This document shows, one piece after another, positions 8,611-18,036 of a stretch of 64,000 bases of DNA. Under the pieces are notes generated by a model that was given only the letters and a program-made list of their open reading frames with translations, was not told the origin of the DNA and ran no database searches. Location of the stretch: NCBI RefSeq assembly GCF_002222655.1, contig NZ_CP022423.1, forward strand, positions 3,224,001 through 3,288,000, written 5' to 3'. A program made the position numbers and the translations under genes. The DNA is from Vitreoscilla filiformis (lineage in GTDB: Bacteria; Pseudomonadota; Gammaproteobacteria; Burkholderiales; Burkholderiaceae_C). The number at the start of each line of letters is the position of its first letter. Position 1 is the first letter of the stretch.

Positions 8611-10533
8611 TCAACGTGGACACTTGAACACCGACACCCGCCCACTGGGCACATCCCGGTAAGGCACGCGGGCATCGGCTTCGGGAATGTCAATGGACAA
8701 GAGCACGTAGTCCAGGATCGGGTCTTGGCACAAGGCCAAGATGTTGTTCGCGCCCAAGGTGCGCGCCGTGGCACTGAACTCCAGTTGGGCGCGCCAGCGC
8801 TGGATGTCGGGTTTCACGTCATCGTGCGTGTCTGGCACCTCGGGCACGGCGCCGATCATGCCGGCCCGCGCCAGCACTTCGAGCCGCCGCCGAAACTCCA
8901 TCGCCGCCTCGCGGGAAAACAGCGAGTTCGGCCCGTGGCTCATGGAAGCGTACTGCGAGCGGTGCAGCCGGAACCAGGTGTGGTCACTGCCGGCATCCCA
9001 GTACACCAGCGCCCCCTCGGGAACGATCTGCCGCAAGGGCGTTTGATCGTCCAGCGGGCGCTGTGCTCGCGCCACTTGGTCACTCCACGCACTCAGGGAC
9101 AGCACCCCCGGCACCAGCGCCAAACTCACCAACCCTGCGTACACCCAACGGGAACGGGCCCGCGACAAACCCACGAACAGGAGCAAGGCCACCGGCAAGC
9201 TCACCATCGGCTCCTTGGCCCAACTCACCCACCGGGCATGGGCCAGGTGATTGATGTGGTTGATGGTGTCGGCATACACCAGCGCGGGCCAGCGCACGGC
9301 CAACGCCATGAGCAAGATCATGCCCGCCAGCACCGGCAAGCTGCGATGCCAGGTTGGCCCCTCCAACCAAGGCCCGATTCGCCCGTGCATCACCAGCAGC
9401 GCCGGCCAGATCACGAACGTCAATGGTGCGCTCAAACTCAAAAGGGCCGCCGCCACCAGCAGAACGTGCGCCCACATCCGTGCATTCCAACGTGGCCACG
9501 CCGGCAGAACGCAGACCCACAGCGCAGGCGCCAGCAGTTGGGCCAGCCACAGCACACGCCACACCTGCAACTGCACCAGCAGCACATTGCGGGATTGGCA
9601 GGCCCACCACCAAGTCGCTAACAAGCCCAGCAGCAGCACCAGCAAGGCACGGGCCCACGTCCGCGCCCAGCCTGCCGAATGGGCACCCCAACCGACATAG
9701 GCCAGCAACGCGGCATACACCATGGGTTTGGCCCACCCCAAAGCCGGCCAAGACGGTGCCAGCGCATAGCCGGCCAGCACCAGGACACTCTCCCACCACA
9801 CCGGGTCGAAGGTTTGAAACAGGCGTACCAGGGGATCGACACCCCACGCAGCCCCGCCCAACACCGCCAGCAACCCCACGCCGATGCCCATGACGCGCAC
9901 ACGCGCAGGCTGCATCAGCAGCACCAGCCCCCCACCGGGGAGGGCGATCAGGGGATGCAAGGCCGCCGCCAGGCCGACCCCCAGCCATGCCCGTCCGATG
10001 CGGCCCTGCGATTGCTGGCCCAATGCCCACAGCACAGCGGCTTCGGCCCAACAGCGGGCCGTGACTTCGCTGCCAGCGTAGGCAAACAAGCCATGTCCGT
10101 CATAGGTGGCGGGCAGCAGCAGCATGAGCATGAAGGCCCACCAACGCCGCTCACCCCATCCGACCTGCACCCACCGGTACAGCGCAATCCACCACAGCAC
10201 CCGGCCTGTCGTGGACATCACCCACCCGGCCATCGGCAGCCCCAGCAGCGTCACCACTTGGGCGTACAGCGACCCAAACAGCGAGAAATTGCCTTGGGTT
10301 TGGCCCATGAAAAACACATCTTTGGCGAAGTTGTGCATTTCCAGGCGCCGCAGGGCTTCGCCGGAATACAGCGAGCCGTCATGGACGTTGAAGTGGAGGT
10401 AGGGGTTGGCGAGCCACCAGAGGCCCCACAAAGCCACCCCCATCACAACAGCCAAGAGCCGATCCGGGCGGATGACCGATGGTCCCGGGGTGTTTCCCGT
10501 CGCCGAATCAGCGGGCGTCAAAACAGGCTCCAT
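8611..10533 (-). CDS. Uncharacterised polytopic membrane protein (paralog of the 12951-14885 gene)
   Basis: This 640-residue protein has many hydrophobic helices over about residues 25-490 and a soluble C-terminal part. I do not recognise its family with certainty. Near the first extracytoplasmic loop it has DGSLYSGEALRRLEMHNFAK and DVFFMGQTQGNFSLFGSLYA. The C-terminus contains SREAAMEFRRRLEVLA, LCQDPILDYVLLS and VPSGRVSVFKC. The same motifs occur in the product of 12951-14885, so the two are paralogs. An acidic first loop after helix 1 and many helices recall GT-C glycosyltransferases, but this is only a suggestion. Its start overlaps the 3' end of matB by 26 bases, which indicates co-expression. 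Confidence 0.7.
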   Translation of the reverse strand: MEPVLTPADSATGNTPGPSVIRPDRLLAVVMGVALWGLWWLANPYLHFNVHDGSLYSGEALRRLEMHNFAKDVFFMGQTQGNFSLFGSLYAQVVTLLGLPMAGWVMSTTGRVLWWIALYRWVQVGWGERRWWAFMLMLLLPATYDGHGLFAYAGSEVTARCWAEAAVLWALGQQSQGRIGRAWLGVGLAAALHPLIALPGGGLVLLMQPARVRVMGIGVGLLAVLGGAAWGVDPLVRLFQTFDPVWWESVLVLAGYALAPSWPALGWAKPMVYAALLAYVGWGAHSAGWARTWARALLVLLLGLLATWWWACQSRNVLLVQLQVWRVLWLAQLLAPALWVCVLPAWPRWNARMWAHVLLVAAALLSLSAPLTFVIWPALLVMHGRIGPWLEGPTWHRSLPVLAGMILLMALAVRWPALVYADTINHINHLAHARWVSWAKEPMVSLPVALLLFVGLSRARSRWVYAGLVSLALVPGVLSLSAWSDQVARAQRPLDDQTPLRQIVPEGALVYWDAGSDHTWFRLHRSQYASMSHGPNSLFSREAAMEFRRRLEVLARAGMIGAVPEVPDTHDDVKPDIQRWRAQLEFSATARTLGANNILALCQDPILDYVLLSIDIPEADARVPYRDVPSGRVSVFKCPR

Positions 10534-12049
10534 GCTGTTGTCTCAGCCCATTTTTCTGCACTTTCCCCATGGTATTGCGCGGCAACTCCGGTGTGATGAA
10601 CACGGCTTTGGGGACTTTGAAATTCGCAATTCGCCCTTTGAGCGCAGCGATGATGGCTTCTGGCATTACCTTCGCCCCCGCACGCGGCACCACCACGGCC
10701 ACCACGCCCTCGCCAAAATCTGGGTGCGGCACACCAATGACGGCACTTTCCGCCACCCCTGGCAGCTCGTTGATGACCCCCTCGACCTCCGCCGGGTACA
10801 CGTTGTAGCCCCCGGTGATCACCAAATCCTTGCTGCGCCCCACGATGGTGACGTAACCATCGGCATCGATCTTGCCGACATCGCCGGTCTTGAACCAACC
10901 ATCGGCGGTGAATTCTTCTTTGGTTTTTTCCGGCATGCGCCAGTAGCCGCTGAACACATTGGGGCCACGCACTTGGATGTGTCCAATCTCCCCTGCGGCC
11001 ACCGCTTCGCCAGCATCATCATGGATGCGCACGCCCACGCCCGGCAGTGGGAAACCCACCGTCCCGCCCCGGCGCTCACCGCCTTCGGGCTGGCAGGGGT
11101 TGGACGTCAGCATGATGGTTTCGCTCATGCCGTAGCGTTCCAAGATGGTGTGGCCGGTGCGCGCCTGCCAAGTGCTGAAGGTTTCGATCAGCAAAGGCGC
11201 CGAGCCGCTGATGAACAGCCGCATGGGCGCGCAAGCGTCACGCGTCAGGCCGGCCTCGCCCAGCAAACGCACGTACAGCGTGGGCACGCCCATGAACACC
11301 GTGCCTTCGTTGAAACGCGCCAGCACGGCTTTCGGGTCGTACTTGGCGAACCAGATCATCTTGCTGCCATTGAGCAGCGCCCCGTGGCTGGCCACAAACA
11401 GCCCGTGAACGTGGAAGATCGGCAGGGCGTGAATCAGCACGTCGTCGGGTTGCCAGCCCCAATAGTCTTTCAGCACTTGGGCGTTGGACAGCAAGTTGCC
11501 ATGCGACAGCATCGCCCCCTTGCTGCGCCCCGTGGTGCCGCTGGTGTAAAGGATGGCGGCCAGATCACCGGCGCTTTTCTCGGCTGGGGTGTGGGTGTCC
11601 GCATGAAATGCCGCCCGCTCCAACAAGGTGCCGGTGCGGTCGTCATTCAGGGTGAAGACGTGGCGGGTGCCCGCCGCAAACGCCAAGCGGCTCACCCAGG
11701 TGAACGCAACGTCCGGGCAGACCACCACCGCCGGCTCGGCATTGCCAATGAAGTACTCGATTTCACTGGCTTGGTACGCCGTATTCAGGGGCAAAAACAC
11801 ATGGCCCGCACGCAACACCCCGAGGTAGAGCATGAGCGCTTCCACGCTTTTATCCACCTGCACCGCCACACAGCTTTCGGGTGGCAGATCGAGCGAATCC
11901 AGCAAATTGGCGATGCGGGCGGTGGCCGCGTCCAAGTCGGCCCAGGTGTAGAACAGCGGGGCGCCGGGGCCATCGGCGGTTTCGATCGCGGTGGCTGACC
12001 CATCCGCAGGAAACGCCGCCCGCAGGGCAGCAAACAAGTTCTGGTTCAT
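10508..12049 (-). CDS. matB: Malonyl-CoA synthetase
   Basis: A 513-residue ANL-superfamily adenylate-forming enzyme expected to make malonyl-CoA from malonate, CoA and ATP. Key motifs are the phosphate loop YTSGTTGRSKGAM, HALPIFHVHGLFVA, the adenine-binding ERYGMSETIM, the hinge region GDVGKIDADGYVTIVGRSKD, and the acyl-transfer lysine in PRNTMGKVQKN. The N-terminus (MNQNLFAALRAA) and the tail closely resemble characterised MatB proteins. The ATG at 12049 follows GGGAG; the frame is open five codons further. The neighbour is an enoyl-CoA hydratase/isomerase rather than the usual malonyl-CoA decarboxylase. Another short-chain acid is a possible substrate. Confidence 0.85.
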   Translation of the reverse strand: MNQNLFAALRAAFPADGSATAIETADGPGAPLFYTWADLDAATARIANLLDSLDLPPESCVAVQVDKSVEALMLYLGVLRAGHVFLPLNTAYQASEIEYFIGNAEPAVVVCPDVAFTWVSRLAFAAGTRHVFTLNDDRTGTLLERAAFHADTHTPAEKSAGDLAAILYTSGTTGRSKGAMLSHGNLLSNAQVLKDYWGWQPDDVLIHALPIFHVHGLFVASHGALLNGSKMIWFAKYDPKAVLARFNEGTVFMGVPTLYVRLLGEAGLTRDACAPMRLFISGSAPLLIETFSTWQARTGHTILERYGMSETIMLTSNPCQPEGGERRGGTVGFPLPGVGVRIHDDAGEAVAAGEIGHIQVRGPNVFSGYWRMPEKTKEEFTADGWFKTGDVGKIDADGYVTIVGRSKDLVITGGYNVYPAEVEGVINELPGVAESAVIGVPHPDFGEGVVAVVVPRAGAKVMPEAIIAALKGRIANFKVPKAVFITPELPRNTMGKVQKNGLRQQHGACFDAR

Positions 12050-12079
12050 GCGAGGGTCTCCCAAAGCAGGCTGAAACGG

Positions 12080-12874
12080 TCAGTCGAAACGAGCCGGGCG
12101 TTTTTCATTGAAGGCCGCCAAGCCTTCGCGATGTTCCTCGGAAGGCGCGTAGGCATAGTGGCCGTGACGCTCCTCACGCTGGCTGAACGGATGCGCCACG
12201 TTGGCAAAGCGCCGCAGCGCCTGTTTGTTCAGACGCATGGCTTGGGGTGACAGTTGCGCGATGCGCTCGGCGGTTTGGCGGGCTTCGATGTCCACCTGAT
12301 CATCCGCGACCACGCGGGTGACGAGGCCACGCTCGCGGGCTTCCTGAGCGGTCAGCACACGCGCATCGAGCAGCAGCTCGCGCAGGCAGGTTTCTCCGAT
12401 GACACGGGCCACGATTTCCACCTCCAGCGGCGCCATCGGGAAGCCCAGCTTGGCGATGGGCACCCCGAAACGGCTGCGGGTGCCGCAAATGCGCAGATCG
12501 CAGCACGCGGCAATCTCCAAACCACCGCCGATGCACGCGCCGTCGATCTGCGCCACCAAGGGCACATCGCAGTCGAGCAAGGCTTGCAGCGCCGGGGCAA
12601 CGACCTCTTCGTGAAAGGAGGCCAGCGTGTCGGCTTGGAAGCGGAACTGCGGGAATTCTTCGATGTCCCCACCCGCCACGAAGGTGCCGCCTTCGCCCTG
12701 GATCACGATCACACGCGGCAGCGGGCCCGTGCGGCCCAGCGCTTCGATGTGGCTGCGCAGCTCGTGCCACATCGCCACATTCAAGGCGTTGAGTTTGCCG
12801 GGATGGGAAATGGTGAGACGGGCGATGCCGTGATCATCGGCAGCATGGAAAAAAACACGACCAGAGGCGTTCAT
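12080..12874 (-). CDS. Enoyl-CoA hydratase/isomerase family protein
   Basis: A 264-residue crotonase-fold protein. The oxyanion-hole segments are visible as GEGGTFVAGGDIEEF and IDGACIGGGLEIAACCDLRI, followed by the FGVPIAKLGFP helix. The second catalytic glutamate position of true hydratases is not clearly conserved (PMAPLEVEIVARV), so hydration, isomerisation or thioester hydrolysis are all possible. It lies 30 bases upstream of matB in the same direction, suggesting joint action on a CoA ester. Confidence 0.82.
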   Translation of the reverse strand: MNASGRVFFHAADDHGIARLTISHPGKLNALNVAMWHELRSHIEALGRTGPLPRVIVIQGEGGTFVAGGDIEEFPQFRFQADTLASFHEEVVAPALQALLDCDVPLVAQIDGACIGGGLEIAACCDLRICGTRSRFGVPIAKLGFPMAPLEVEIVARVIGETCLRELLLDARVLTAQEARERGLVTRVVADDQVDIEARQTAERIAQLSPQAMRLNKQALRRFANVAHPFSQREERHGHYAYAPSEEHREGLAAFNEKRPARFD

Positions 12875-12950
12875 GGCGACACAGACGGCAAGAGCAAAGG
12901 GTTCAATTTAACCACTGCACCTGCCGACCCCATGCACGCCCCAACGCCCT

Positions 12951-14885
12951 TCAGCGCACGCACTTGAACACCGACACCACCCCCGAAGGCACCCCTTCAT
13001 AGGGCACACGCCAGGTGGCTTCGGGCAGGTCACGCGAGATGAGGACGTAGTCCAGGATGGGATCGCGGCACAGGGTTTGCGCTGCGTCAGAGCTCAAAGC
13101 CTGGGGACTGCCGAGCTGAACCCTTAATCTGGCAAAAGGAGAGCGTGTACCAATATCTCGTGGAATGGTGTAACCCGATGCTTGCAGCGGTAGTTTCTTC
13201 ACTTCGTCTTGGGAAACATCAGCCCCCAGTAATCCAACCTGCGCGACATGGGCCAGCCGCCGCCGAAACTCCATCGCAACCTCGCGTGAAAAAAGCGCCG
13301 CCGCTCCTTGGTAGGCAGAAATATAATGTCCCTGCCGTAAAAAATTCCAACTCCCACCGACATCTGCATCCCAGTAAATCAATGAATCACTCGGAATGAC
13401 AGCTCTTAGAGCCTCCGTAGAAGGTAAAGGCTGGAATATCTGTTTCGCCTGCCCTCCCAACACCCCCAAAAGTACGGCCCAAACAGGTAATAACAGCCCC
13501 CCCGCAAACACCCAGCGCCACACGCGCAGCTGGGTTGCTCCTACTAGAACGGCGACGACACAGAACAAGGGAAGCGTCCATAATGCTTCGCTCGCAACCC
13601 CCATCCAGAACCCATGAGGATGCCCATCCAGCTCGTAAATAAGCGCACGGGCCATGAACTCAGGAAACCGAACGGACAAACTCATCGCAAGCAGTATCAC
13701 GGAACCTGCCAAGAGTGCCTTTTTCAAACCACTCTTCTGAAGATAATGAACCACTCGCGGCCAAGAGAAGAACACACCCGGTAAAAACAGCCAAACCGTT
13801 GACAAACTATTCGACAGCACAGCCGCCATCACCAATGATACTTGAATACCATGCAGAACAGTCCATTCCCGCCAAGGTGGCAGAGAGCTCCACCACAAAG
13901 CAGGCGCCAGCAATTGGCACAACCACAGAACCCGCCATAGCTGAAGTTGAAGCAACAACACGCTGCGGGTTTCCTCTGCCAGCCACCACAACCCCAGCAT
14001 CAACAACTGAACCCCCGCCAAGGCACCTGCCCAACGGCGCATCAGTGGTTGCGGGTGCCACCGGGCCACAGCCAGTAACAAAAGAGCGATGCCCCCCGCT
14101 TTGACAAGAACCACAGGCCCCCAAGAGGCTGAAACGATTTGTCCGGCCAACACCACGGCACATTCCCACCACAGTGGATCAAATGCTTGGAACAAATACG
14201 CCAAGGGACCCACTTTAAACGTGGCGCCCATGAGCCCAACAACCAGAACACCCACAGTGCCCCAAACCCATTGATACCTGGGGAGAAGCAGCACCCACAA
14301 TCCCAGTCCCGGCAACGCCATCAATGGATGAAATGCCAACCCGAGCCCCAGCGCCACGACACTCCAAAGCCAACGTTCACGTACCCGAAACGCCAGGCAC
14401 CACAAAACCCATGCCTCCGCCCAAGTGCGCGGCGTCACATCAGCTGCACCGTAGAAGAACATGGTTTGGCTGTCGTAATTACTGGGAAGAAGGAGCATCA
14501 GCGCCAAACAAGCCCACCAACCGTTACTGCTGCTCTGACGCCACAATGCATGAGCCAACGCCACAGCTCCGCTGCCCCATAGCAAACGCCCGAGGGTTGA
14601 GATGAGCCATCCGGCTGGTTTGATATCCAGTACGCTGATCAGATGACCGTAAAGGCCCCCAAACAGCGAAAAATCTCCTTGTGTCTGAGCCAGAAAAAAG
14701 AGATCTTTAGAGAAAGCACTGGGGTTTTGCCGATACAGAGCATCCCCGGTGTAGAACAGTCCATCGCTGTTCATGGCCAGCGCTACATACTGGTCGGACA
14801 GCCACCACACTCCCAATAGCCATGCGAGAATCACCAGGGTTGGTGCTGCCGATTTTTTTCCATCGTGCGCAAACGTTTTATTCAT
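12951..14885 (-). CDS. Uncharacterised polytopic membrane protein (paralog of the 8611-10533 gene)
   Basis: The 644-residue protein has a dozen or so predicted helices and a soluble tail. It shares with the 8611-10533 product the loop GLFYTGDALYRQ plus AQTQGDFSLFGGLYG, and the tail motifs SREVAMEFRRRL, LCRDPILDYVLIS, YEGVPSGVVSVFKC. The ATG at 14885 was chosen because AAAGG lies 8 bases before it; a GTG five codons upstream is possible. The DNA from about 13050 to 14970 is visibly AT-richer than its surroundings, with runs such as TTTTTT and many A/T-ending codons. This suggests a different origin or relaxed selection. It is first in the run toward the hydratase and matB. No function is assigned. 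Confidence 0.7.
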   Translation of the reverse strand: MNKTFAHDGKKSAAPTLVILAWLLGVWWLSDQYVALAMNSDGLFYTGDALYRQNPSAFSKDLFFLAQTQGDFSLFGGLYGHLISVLDIKPAGWLISTLGRLLWGSGAVALAHALWRQSSSNGWWACLALMLLLPSNYDSQTMFFYGAADVTPRTWAEAWVLWCLAFRVRERWLWSVVALGLGLAFHPLMALPGLGLWVLLLPRYQWVWGTVGVLVVGLMGATFKVGPLAYLFQAFDPLWWECAVVLAGQIVSASWGPVVLVKAGGIALLLLAVARWHPQPLMRRWAGALAGVQLLMLGLWWLAEETRSVLLLQLQLWRVLWLCQLLAPALWWSSLPPWREWTVLHGIQVSLVMAAVLSNSLSTVWLFLPGVFFSWPRVVHYLQKSGLKKALLAGSVILLAMSLSVRFPEFMARALIYELDGHPHGFWMGVASEALWTLPLFCVVAVLVGATQLRVWRWVFAGGLLLPVWAVLLGVLGGQAKQIFQPLPSTEALRAVIPSDSLIYWDADVGGSWNFLRQGHYISAYQGAAALFSREVAMEFRRRLAHVAQVGLLGADVSQDEVKKLPLQASGYTIPRDIGTRSPFARLRVQLGSPQALSSDAAQTLCRDPILDYVLISRDLPEATWRVPYEGVPSGVVSVFKCVR

Positions 14886-15001
14886 CACTTGACCTTTCAC
14901 GCAACGACCGCAGCGGCAACTTCATGCTACGCGCCGGCTCTCGCAAAAACAAAGAAGAAACCGCCCACTTACAGTGGCCAGTATTTTGCTGCACTGCCCG
15001 C

Positions 15002-15745
15002 TCAAACCACCGGCGGGGTCAGGGTCGCTTGAATCGTGGCCCGCAGGCGCTCCGCCAAAGCGCGGCGATCCAGGGACGTGGCATCTTCAGGCGGTAAAAA
15101 ACACACTTCCACCGCCAGACCTCGGGCGCAGGCAATCCACCACAGGCTTTGTGCCAACGAAGTTTCACCCACATACACCGCCGCCTCGGCAAACGGCTGC
15201 CCCGGCTGGCGGTAGCGCAACACCACCGGCTGCACCGGCATCCGAGCGGCAATGGCTGCTTGCAGTAAATTGGCGTGAAACGGCAGCACCTGGGGGCCTT
15301 CGCCCGTGGTGCCCTCGGGGAATACAGCGACCAAGTCCCCCGCCTGCATCGCGGCGGCCATTTCATGCACCACCCGCATGGCGTCGCGTTTGCGCTCGCG
15401 TTCGATGAACAGGGTGCCGCCCTGGCGGATCAACCAACCCAGCAGCGGCCACTTCAGCACATCGGCCTTGGAGACAAAACGGGCGCGTGGGCAGGCGCTG
15501 TGGATCGCGGTGATGTCCAGCCACGATACATGGTTGGCCACCAACAACCCGGCGTGCGGCTGCGCCTGGCCGATCACGGTGAGCTGCACGCCCAGGTGGC
15601 GCAACAGCGCAGCACTCCACCCCTGGACACGGGCCTGGCGCTCGTTCAACCCCAAACGCTTGAACGACAGCGCCACGATGGCCATGCCGTGCAACAAGTG
15701 CCCCAGCACCCGCAGCAAACGGGCCACGCCCACCAGCGTCCGCAT
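15002..15745 (-). CDS. plsC: 1-acyl-sn-glycerol-3-phosphate acyltransferase
   Basis: A 247-residue lysophosphatidic acid acyltransferase of phospholipid synthesis, anchored to the inner membrane by a hydrophobic N-terminus. The catalytic HX4D motif is NHVSWLD and the glycerol-phosphate binding motif is FPEGTTG. Its ATG (15745) overlaps the stop of the dihydroorotase-like gene in a TGATG arrangement, so translation is coupled. It is the last gene of the pyr unit. Confidence 0.88.
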   Translation of the reverse strand: MRTLVGVARLLRVLGHLLHGMAIVALSFKRLGLNERQARVQGWSAALLRHLGVQLTVIGQAQPHAGLLVANHVSWLDITAIHSACPRARFVSKADVLKWPLLGWLIRQGGTLFIERERKRDAMRVVHEMAAAMQAGDLVAVFPEGTTGEGPQVLPFHANLLQAAIAARMPVQPVVLRYRQPGQPFAEAAVYVGETSLAQSLWWIACARGLAVEVCFLPPEDATSLDRRALAERLRATIQATLTPPVV

Positions 15746-17052
15746 CACGCCGCCTGGTAGGCCACCGTGCCCGCCACCAGCGTGTACTTGACCCGCCCTG
15801 GCAGCGCCGTGCCGCTGACGCTGAACTCAAACGGCGTGTGTTTGCCTTGGCTGCGCAGCACTTCGGGGCTGACTTGCCAGATCTCCGCTGGATCGAACAC
15901 GCACAAATCCGCCACACCGCCTTCGACCAGTTGCCCCGCGCTTTGCGCCAGCGAGCCCAGCGACTCACCCAGCACCTGCACCGGCTTGGCAGTGATGCGC
16001 GCCAAGGTATCGGCCAAGGTCAAGCCTTGTGCGTCACCCCACTTCAGCGTCAGGCTGAGCAGCAGCTCCAGACCGGTGGCGCCGGGTTCGGCTTCGGCAA
16101 ACGGCAGGGTTTTGGCGTCCGTGTCCACCGGGGTGTGGTCGGAGACGAGCGCGTCGATCGTGCCATCCGCCAAGCCGGCGCGCAGCGCTTGCCGATCGGC
16201 ATCGCGGCGCAGCGGCGGGTTCAGGCGCATGGCCGAGTTGAAGAAACCGATATCCACATCGGTCAGATGAAGTGAGTTGATGCTCACATCCGCCGTCACC
16301 GGCAGGCCTTCGGCCTTGGCGGCACGCACCAGCGCCACGCCCGCCGCGCTGGACAGGCGGCACAGATGCACCCGGGCACCCGTCACCCGCACCAGCTCAA
16401 AAATCGTGTGCAGGGCGATGGTTTCCGCCGCCACCGGCACGCCGGCCAGACCCAGGCGCGTGGCCATCGGGCCACTGGCGGCCACGCCCTTGCCGAGCCA
16501 GCCGTCCTGCGGGCGCAGCCAAACCGTGTAGCCGTAGGTGGCGGCGTACATCAGCGCCCGTTGCAGCACCAACGTGTCTTTCACTGGCACTTCGGCTTGA
16601 GAAAAACCGATGCAACCGCTCTCGGTCAACTCCGCCATTTCGGTGAGGGCTTCGCCCTTGAGGCCGCGTGTCAGCGCGCCCAGCGGGAACAGCCGGCAAC
16701 GGCTGAGTTTGCGCGCACGCAGCTTGAGCATTTCCACCAAGCCGGGTTCGTCCAGCGTCGGATCGGTGTCCGGCTGGCACACCAGGCTGGTGACACCCCC
16801 AGCCGCTGCCGCCGCCAGTTCGCTTTCCAACATGCCTTCGTGCTCGTGGCCGGGCTCGCGCAGGCGGGCAGCCAAATCCACCAAACCGGGGGCCACCACG
16901 CAGCCCGTGGCATCGATCACCCGGTGCGCGTCAAAGTCCGCCGAGACGTTGCCGATGGCGACGATGCGCCCCGAGGCCACCGCCACATCGGCCACTTCGT
17001 CGCGGCCCGAGGCCGGATCCACCACGCGGCCATTGCGAATCAAGATCTTCAT
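15745..17052 (-). CDS. Dihydroorotase-like protein lacking metal ligands (PyrC'/PyrX type)
   Basis: The 435-residue amidohydrolase-fold protein matches dihydroorotase over its whole length. However, the HxH metal motif after strand 1 is gone: residues 59-68 read DLAARLREPG where active enzymes have D-x-H-x-H-x-R-x-P-G. A later position reads LRPQDGW where a histidine ligand is expected. In pseudomonads an inactive PyrC' of this kind is a structural subunit that aspartate carbamoyltransferase needs to assemble. The gene follows pyrB by 21 bases, which supports that role here. A true dihydroorotase should be encoded elsewhere in the genome. Confidence 0.88.
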   Translation of the reverse strand: MKILIRNGRVVDPASGRDEVADVAVASGRIVAIGNVSADFDAHRVIDATGCVVAPGLVDLAARLREPGHEHEGMLESELAAAAAGGVTSLVCQPDTDPTLDEPGLVEMLKLRARKLSRCRLFPLGALTRGLKGEALTEMAELTESGCIGFSQAEVPVKDTLVLQRALMYAATYGYTVWLRPQDGWLGKGVAASGPMATRLGLAGVPVAAETIALHTIFELVRVTGARVHLCRLSSAAGVALVRAAKAEGLPVTADVSINSLHLTDVDIGFFNSAMRLNPPLRRDADRQALRAGLADGTIDALVSDHTPVDTDAKTLPFAEAEPGATGLELLLSLTLKWGDAQGLTLADTLARITAKPVQVLGESLGSLAQSAGQLVEGGVADLCVFDPAEIWQVSPEVLRSQGKHTPFEFSVSGTALPGRVKYTLVAGTVAYQAA

Positions 17053-17073
17053 GGGTACTTTCTCCGGCCCGAC

Positions 17074-18036
17074 TCAGGCGTCATTGCCCGCGATGATGGA
17101 CATCACCGCCATGCGCACCGCGATGCCGAACGTCACCTGCGGCAGGATCACGCTCTGGCGGCCATCGGCCACGCCGGACGCGATCTCCACACCCCGGTTG
17201 ATGGGGCCCGGGTGCATGACGATGGCGTCGGGCTTGGCCAGCGCCAGTTTTTCTTCCGTCAAGCCAAAGTTCTTGAAGAACTCGCCGGCGCTGGGCAGCA
17301 TCGCGCCGCTCATGCGCTCGTTTTGCAGGCGCAACATGATGATGACGTCGGCATCGCGCACGCCTTCGGCCATGTCGTGGCAGACGCGCACGCCCATCTC
17401 ACGCAAATCGCCTGGCACCAGCGTCTTGGGGCCCACGGCGCGGATTTCCGGCACGCCCAGCGTGGTCAGCGCGTGGATGTCCGAGCGGGCCACACGCGAG
17501 TGGACGATGTCCCCGACGATCGCCACCGTCAGGTTGTGGAACTCTTTTTTGTAGTGGCGGATGGTGTACATGTCGAGCAAGCCCTGCGTCGGGTGCGCGT
17601 GGCGCCCGTCACCGGCGTTGACGACGTGAACATGCGGCGCGCAGTGCTGCGCGATCAGGTACGGTGCGCCGGATTCGCTGTGGCGCACCACGAACACATC
17701 CGCATCCATCGCGCTCAGGTTGGCGATGGTGTCCAGCAAAGTTTCGCCCTTGGCGGTGCTGGAGCGGGCGATGTCCAGGTTGAGCACATCGGCGGAGAGG
17801 CGCTTGGCCGCGATCTCGAACGTGGTGCGCGTGCGCGTGCTGTTCTCAAAAAACAGGTTGAACACGCTTTTGCCGCGCAGCAACGGCACTTTTTTGACCT
17901 CCCGGTCATGCACCGAGAGGAAGGTGCCGGCGGTGTCGAGAATCTGCGTCAGCACCGCCTTGGGCAGCCCCTCGGTGGACAGCAGGTGAATCAGCTCGCC
18001 GTGGCGATTGAGCTGAGGATTGCGTTTGGAGAGCAT
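17074..18036 (-). CDS. pyrB: Aspartate carbamoyltransferase catalytic subunit
   Basis: This 320-residue enzyme condenses carbamoyl phosphate with aspartate, the committed step of pyrimidine synthesis. The carbamoyl-phosphate site [25 protein letters not shown] and the aspartate-binding [12 protein letters not shown] are present. The ATG at 18036 overlaps the pyrR stop as TGATG and has GGAG five bases upstream, so it was preferred over the GTG one codon earlier. It probably forms a dodecamer-like complex with the downstream inactive dihydroorotase homolog. Confidence 0.95.
   Translation of the reverse strand: MLSKRNPQLNRHGELIHLLSTEGLPKAVLTQILDTAGTFLSVHDREVKKVPLLRGKSVFNLFFENSTRTRTTFEIAAKRLSADVLNLDIARSSTAKGETLLDTIANLSAMDADVFVVRHSESGAPYLIAQHCAPHVHVVNAGDGRHAHPTQGLLDMYTIRHYKKEFHNLTVAIVGDIVHSRVARSDIHALTTLGVPEIRAVGPKTLVPGDLREMGVRVCHDMAEGVRDADVIIMLRLQNERMSGAMLPSAGEFFKNFGLTEEKLALAKPDAIVMHPGPINRGVEIASGVADGRQSVILPQVTFGIAVRMAVMSIIAGNDA

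Noticed and set aside
10508..10560. Possible frameshift at the matB C-terminus, since its last residues look odd
   Set aside because: The tail MGKVQKNGLRQQ matches the expected end of MatB proteins in length and pattern, so the reading frame is intact.
12080..14885. Genomic island boundary around the AT-rich paralog
   Set aside because: Only one gene differs in composition; there is no integrase, tRNA or flanking direct repeat, so an island call is not supported.
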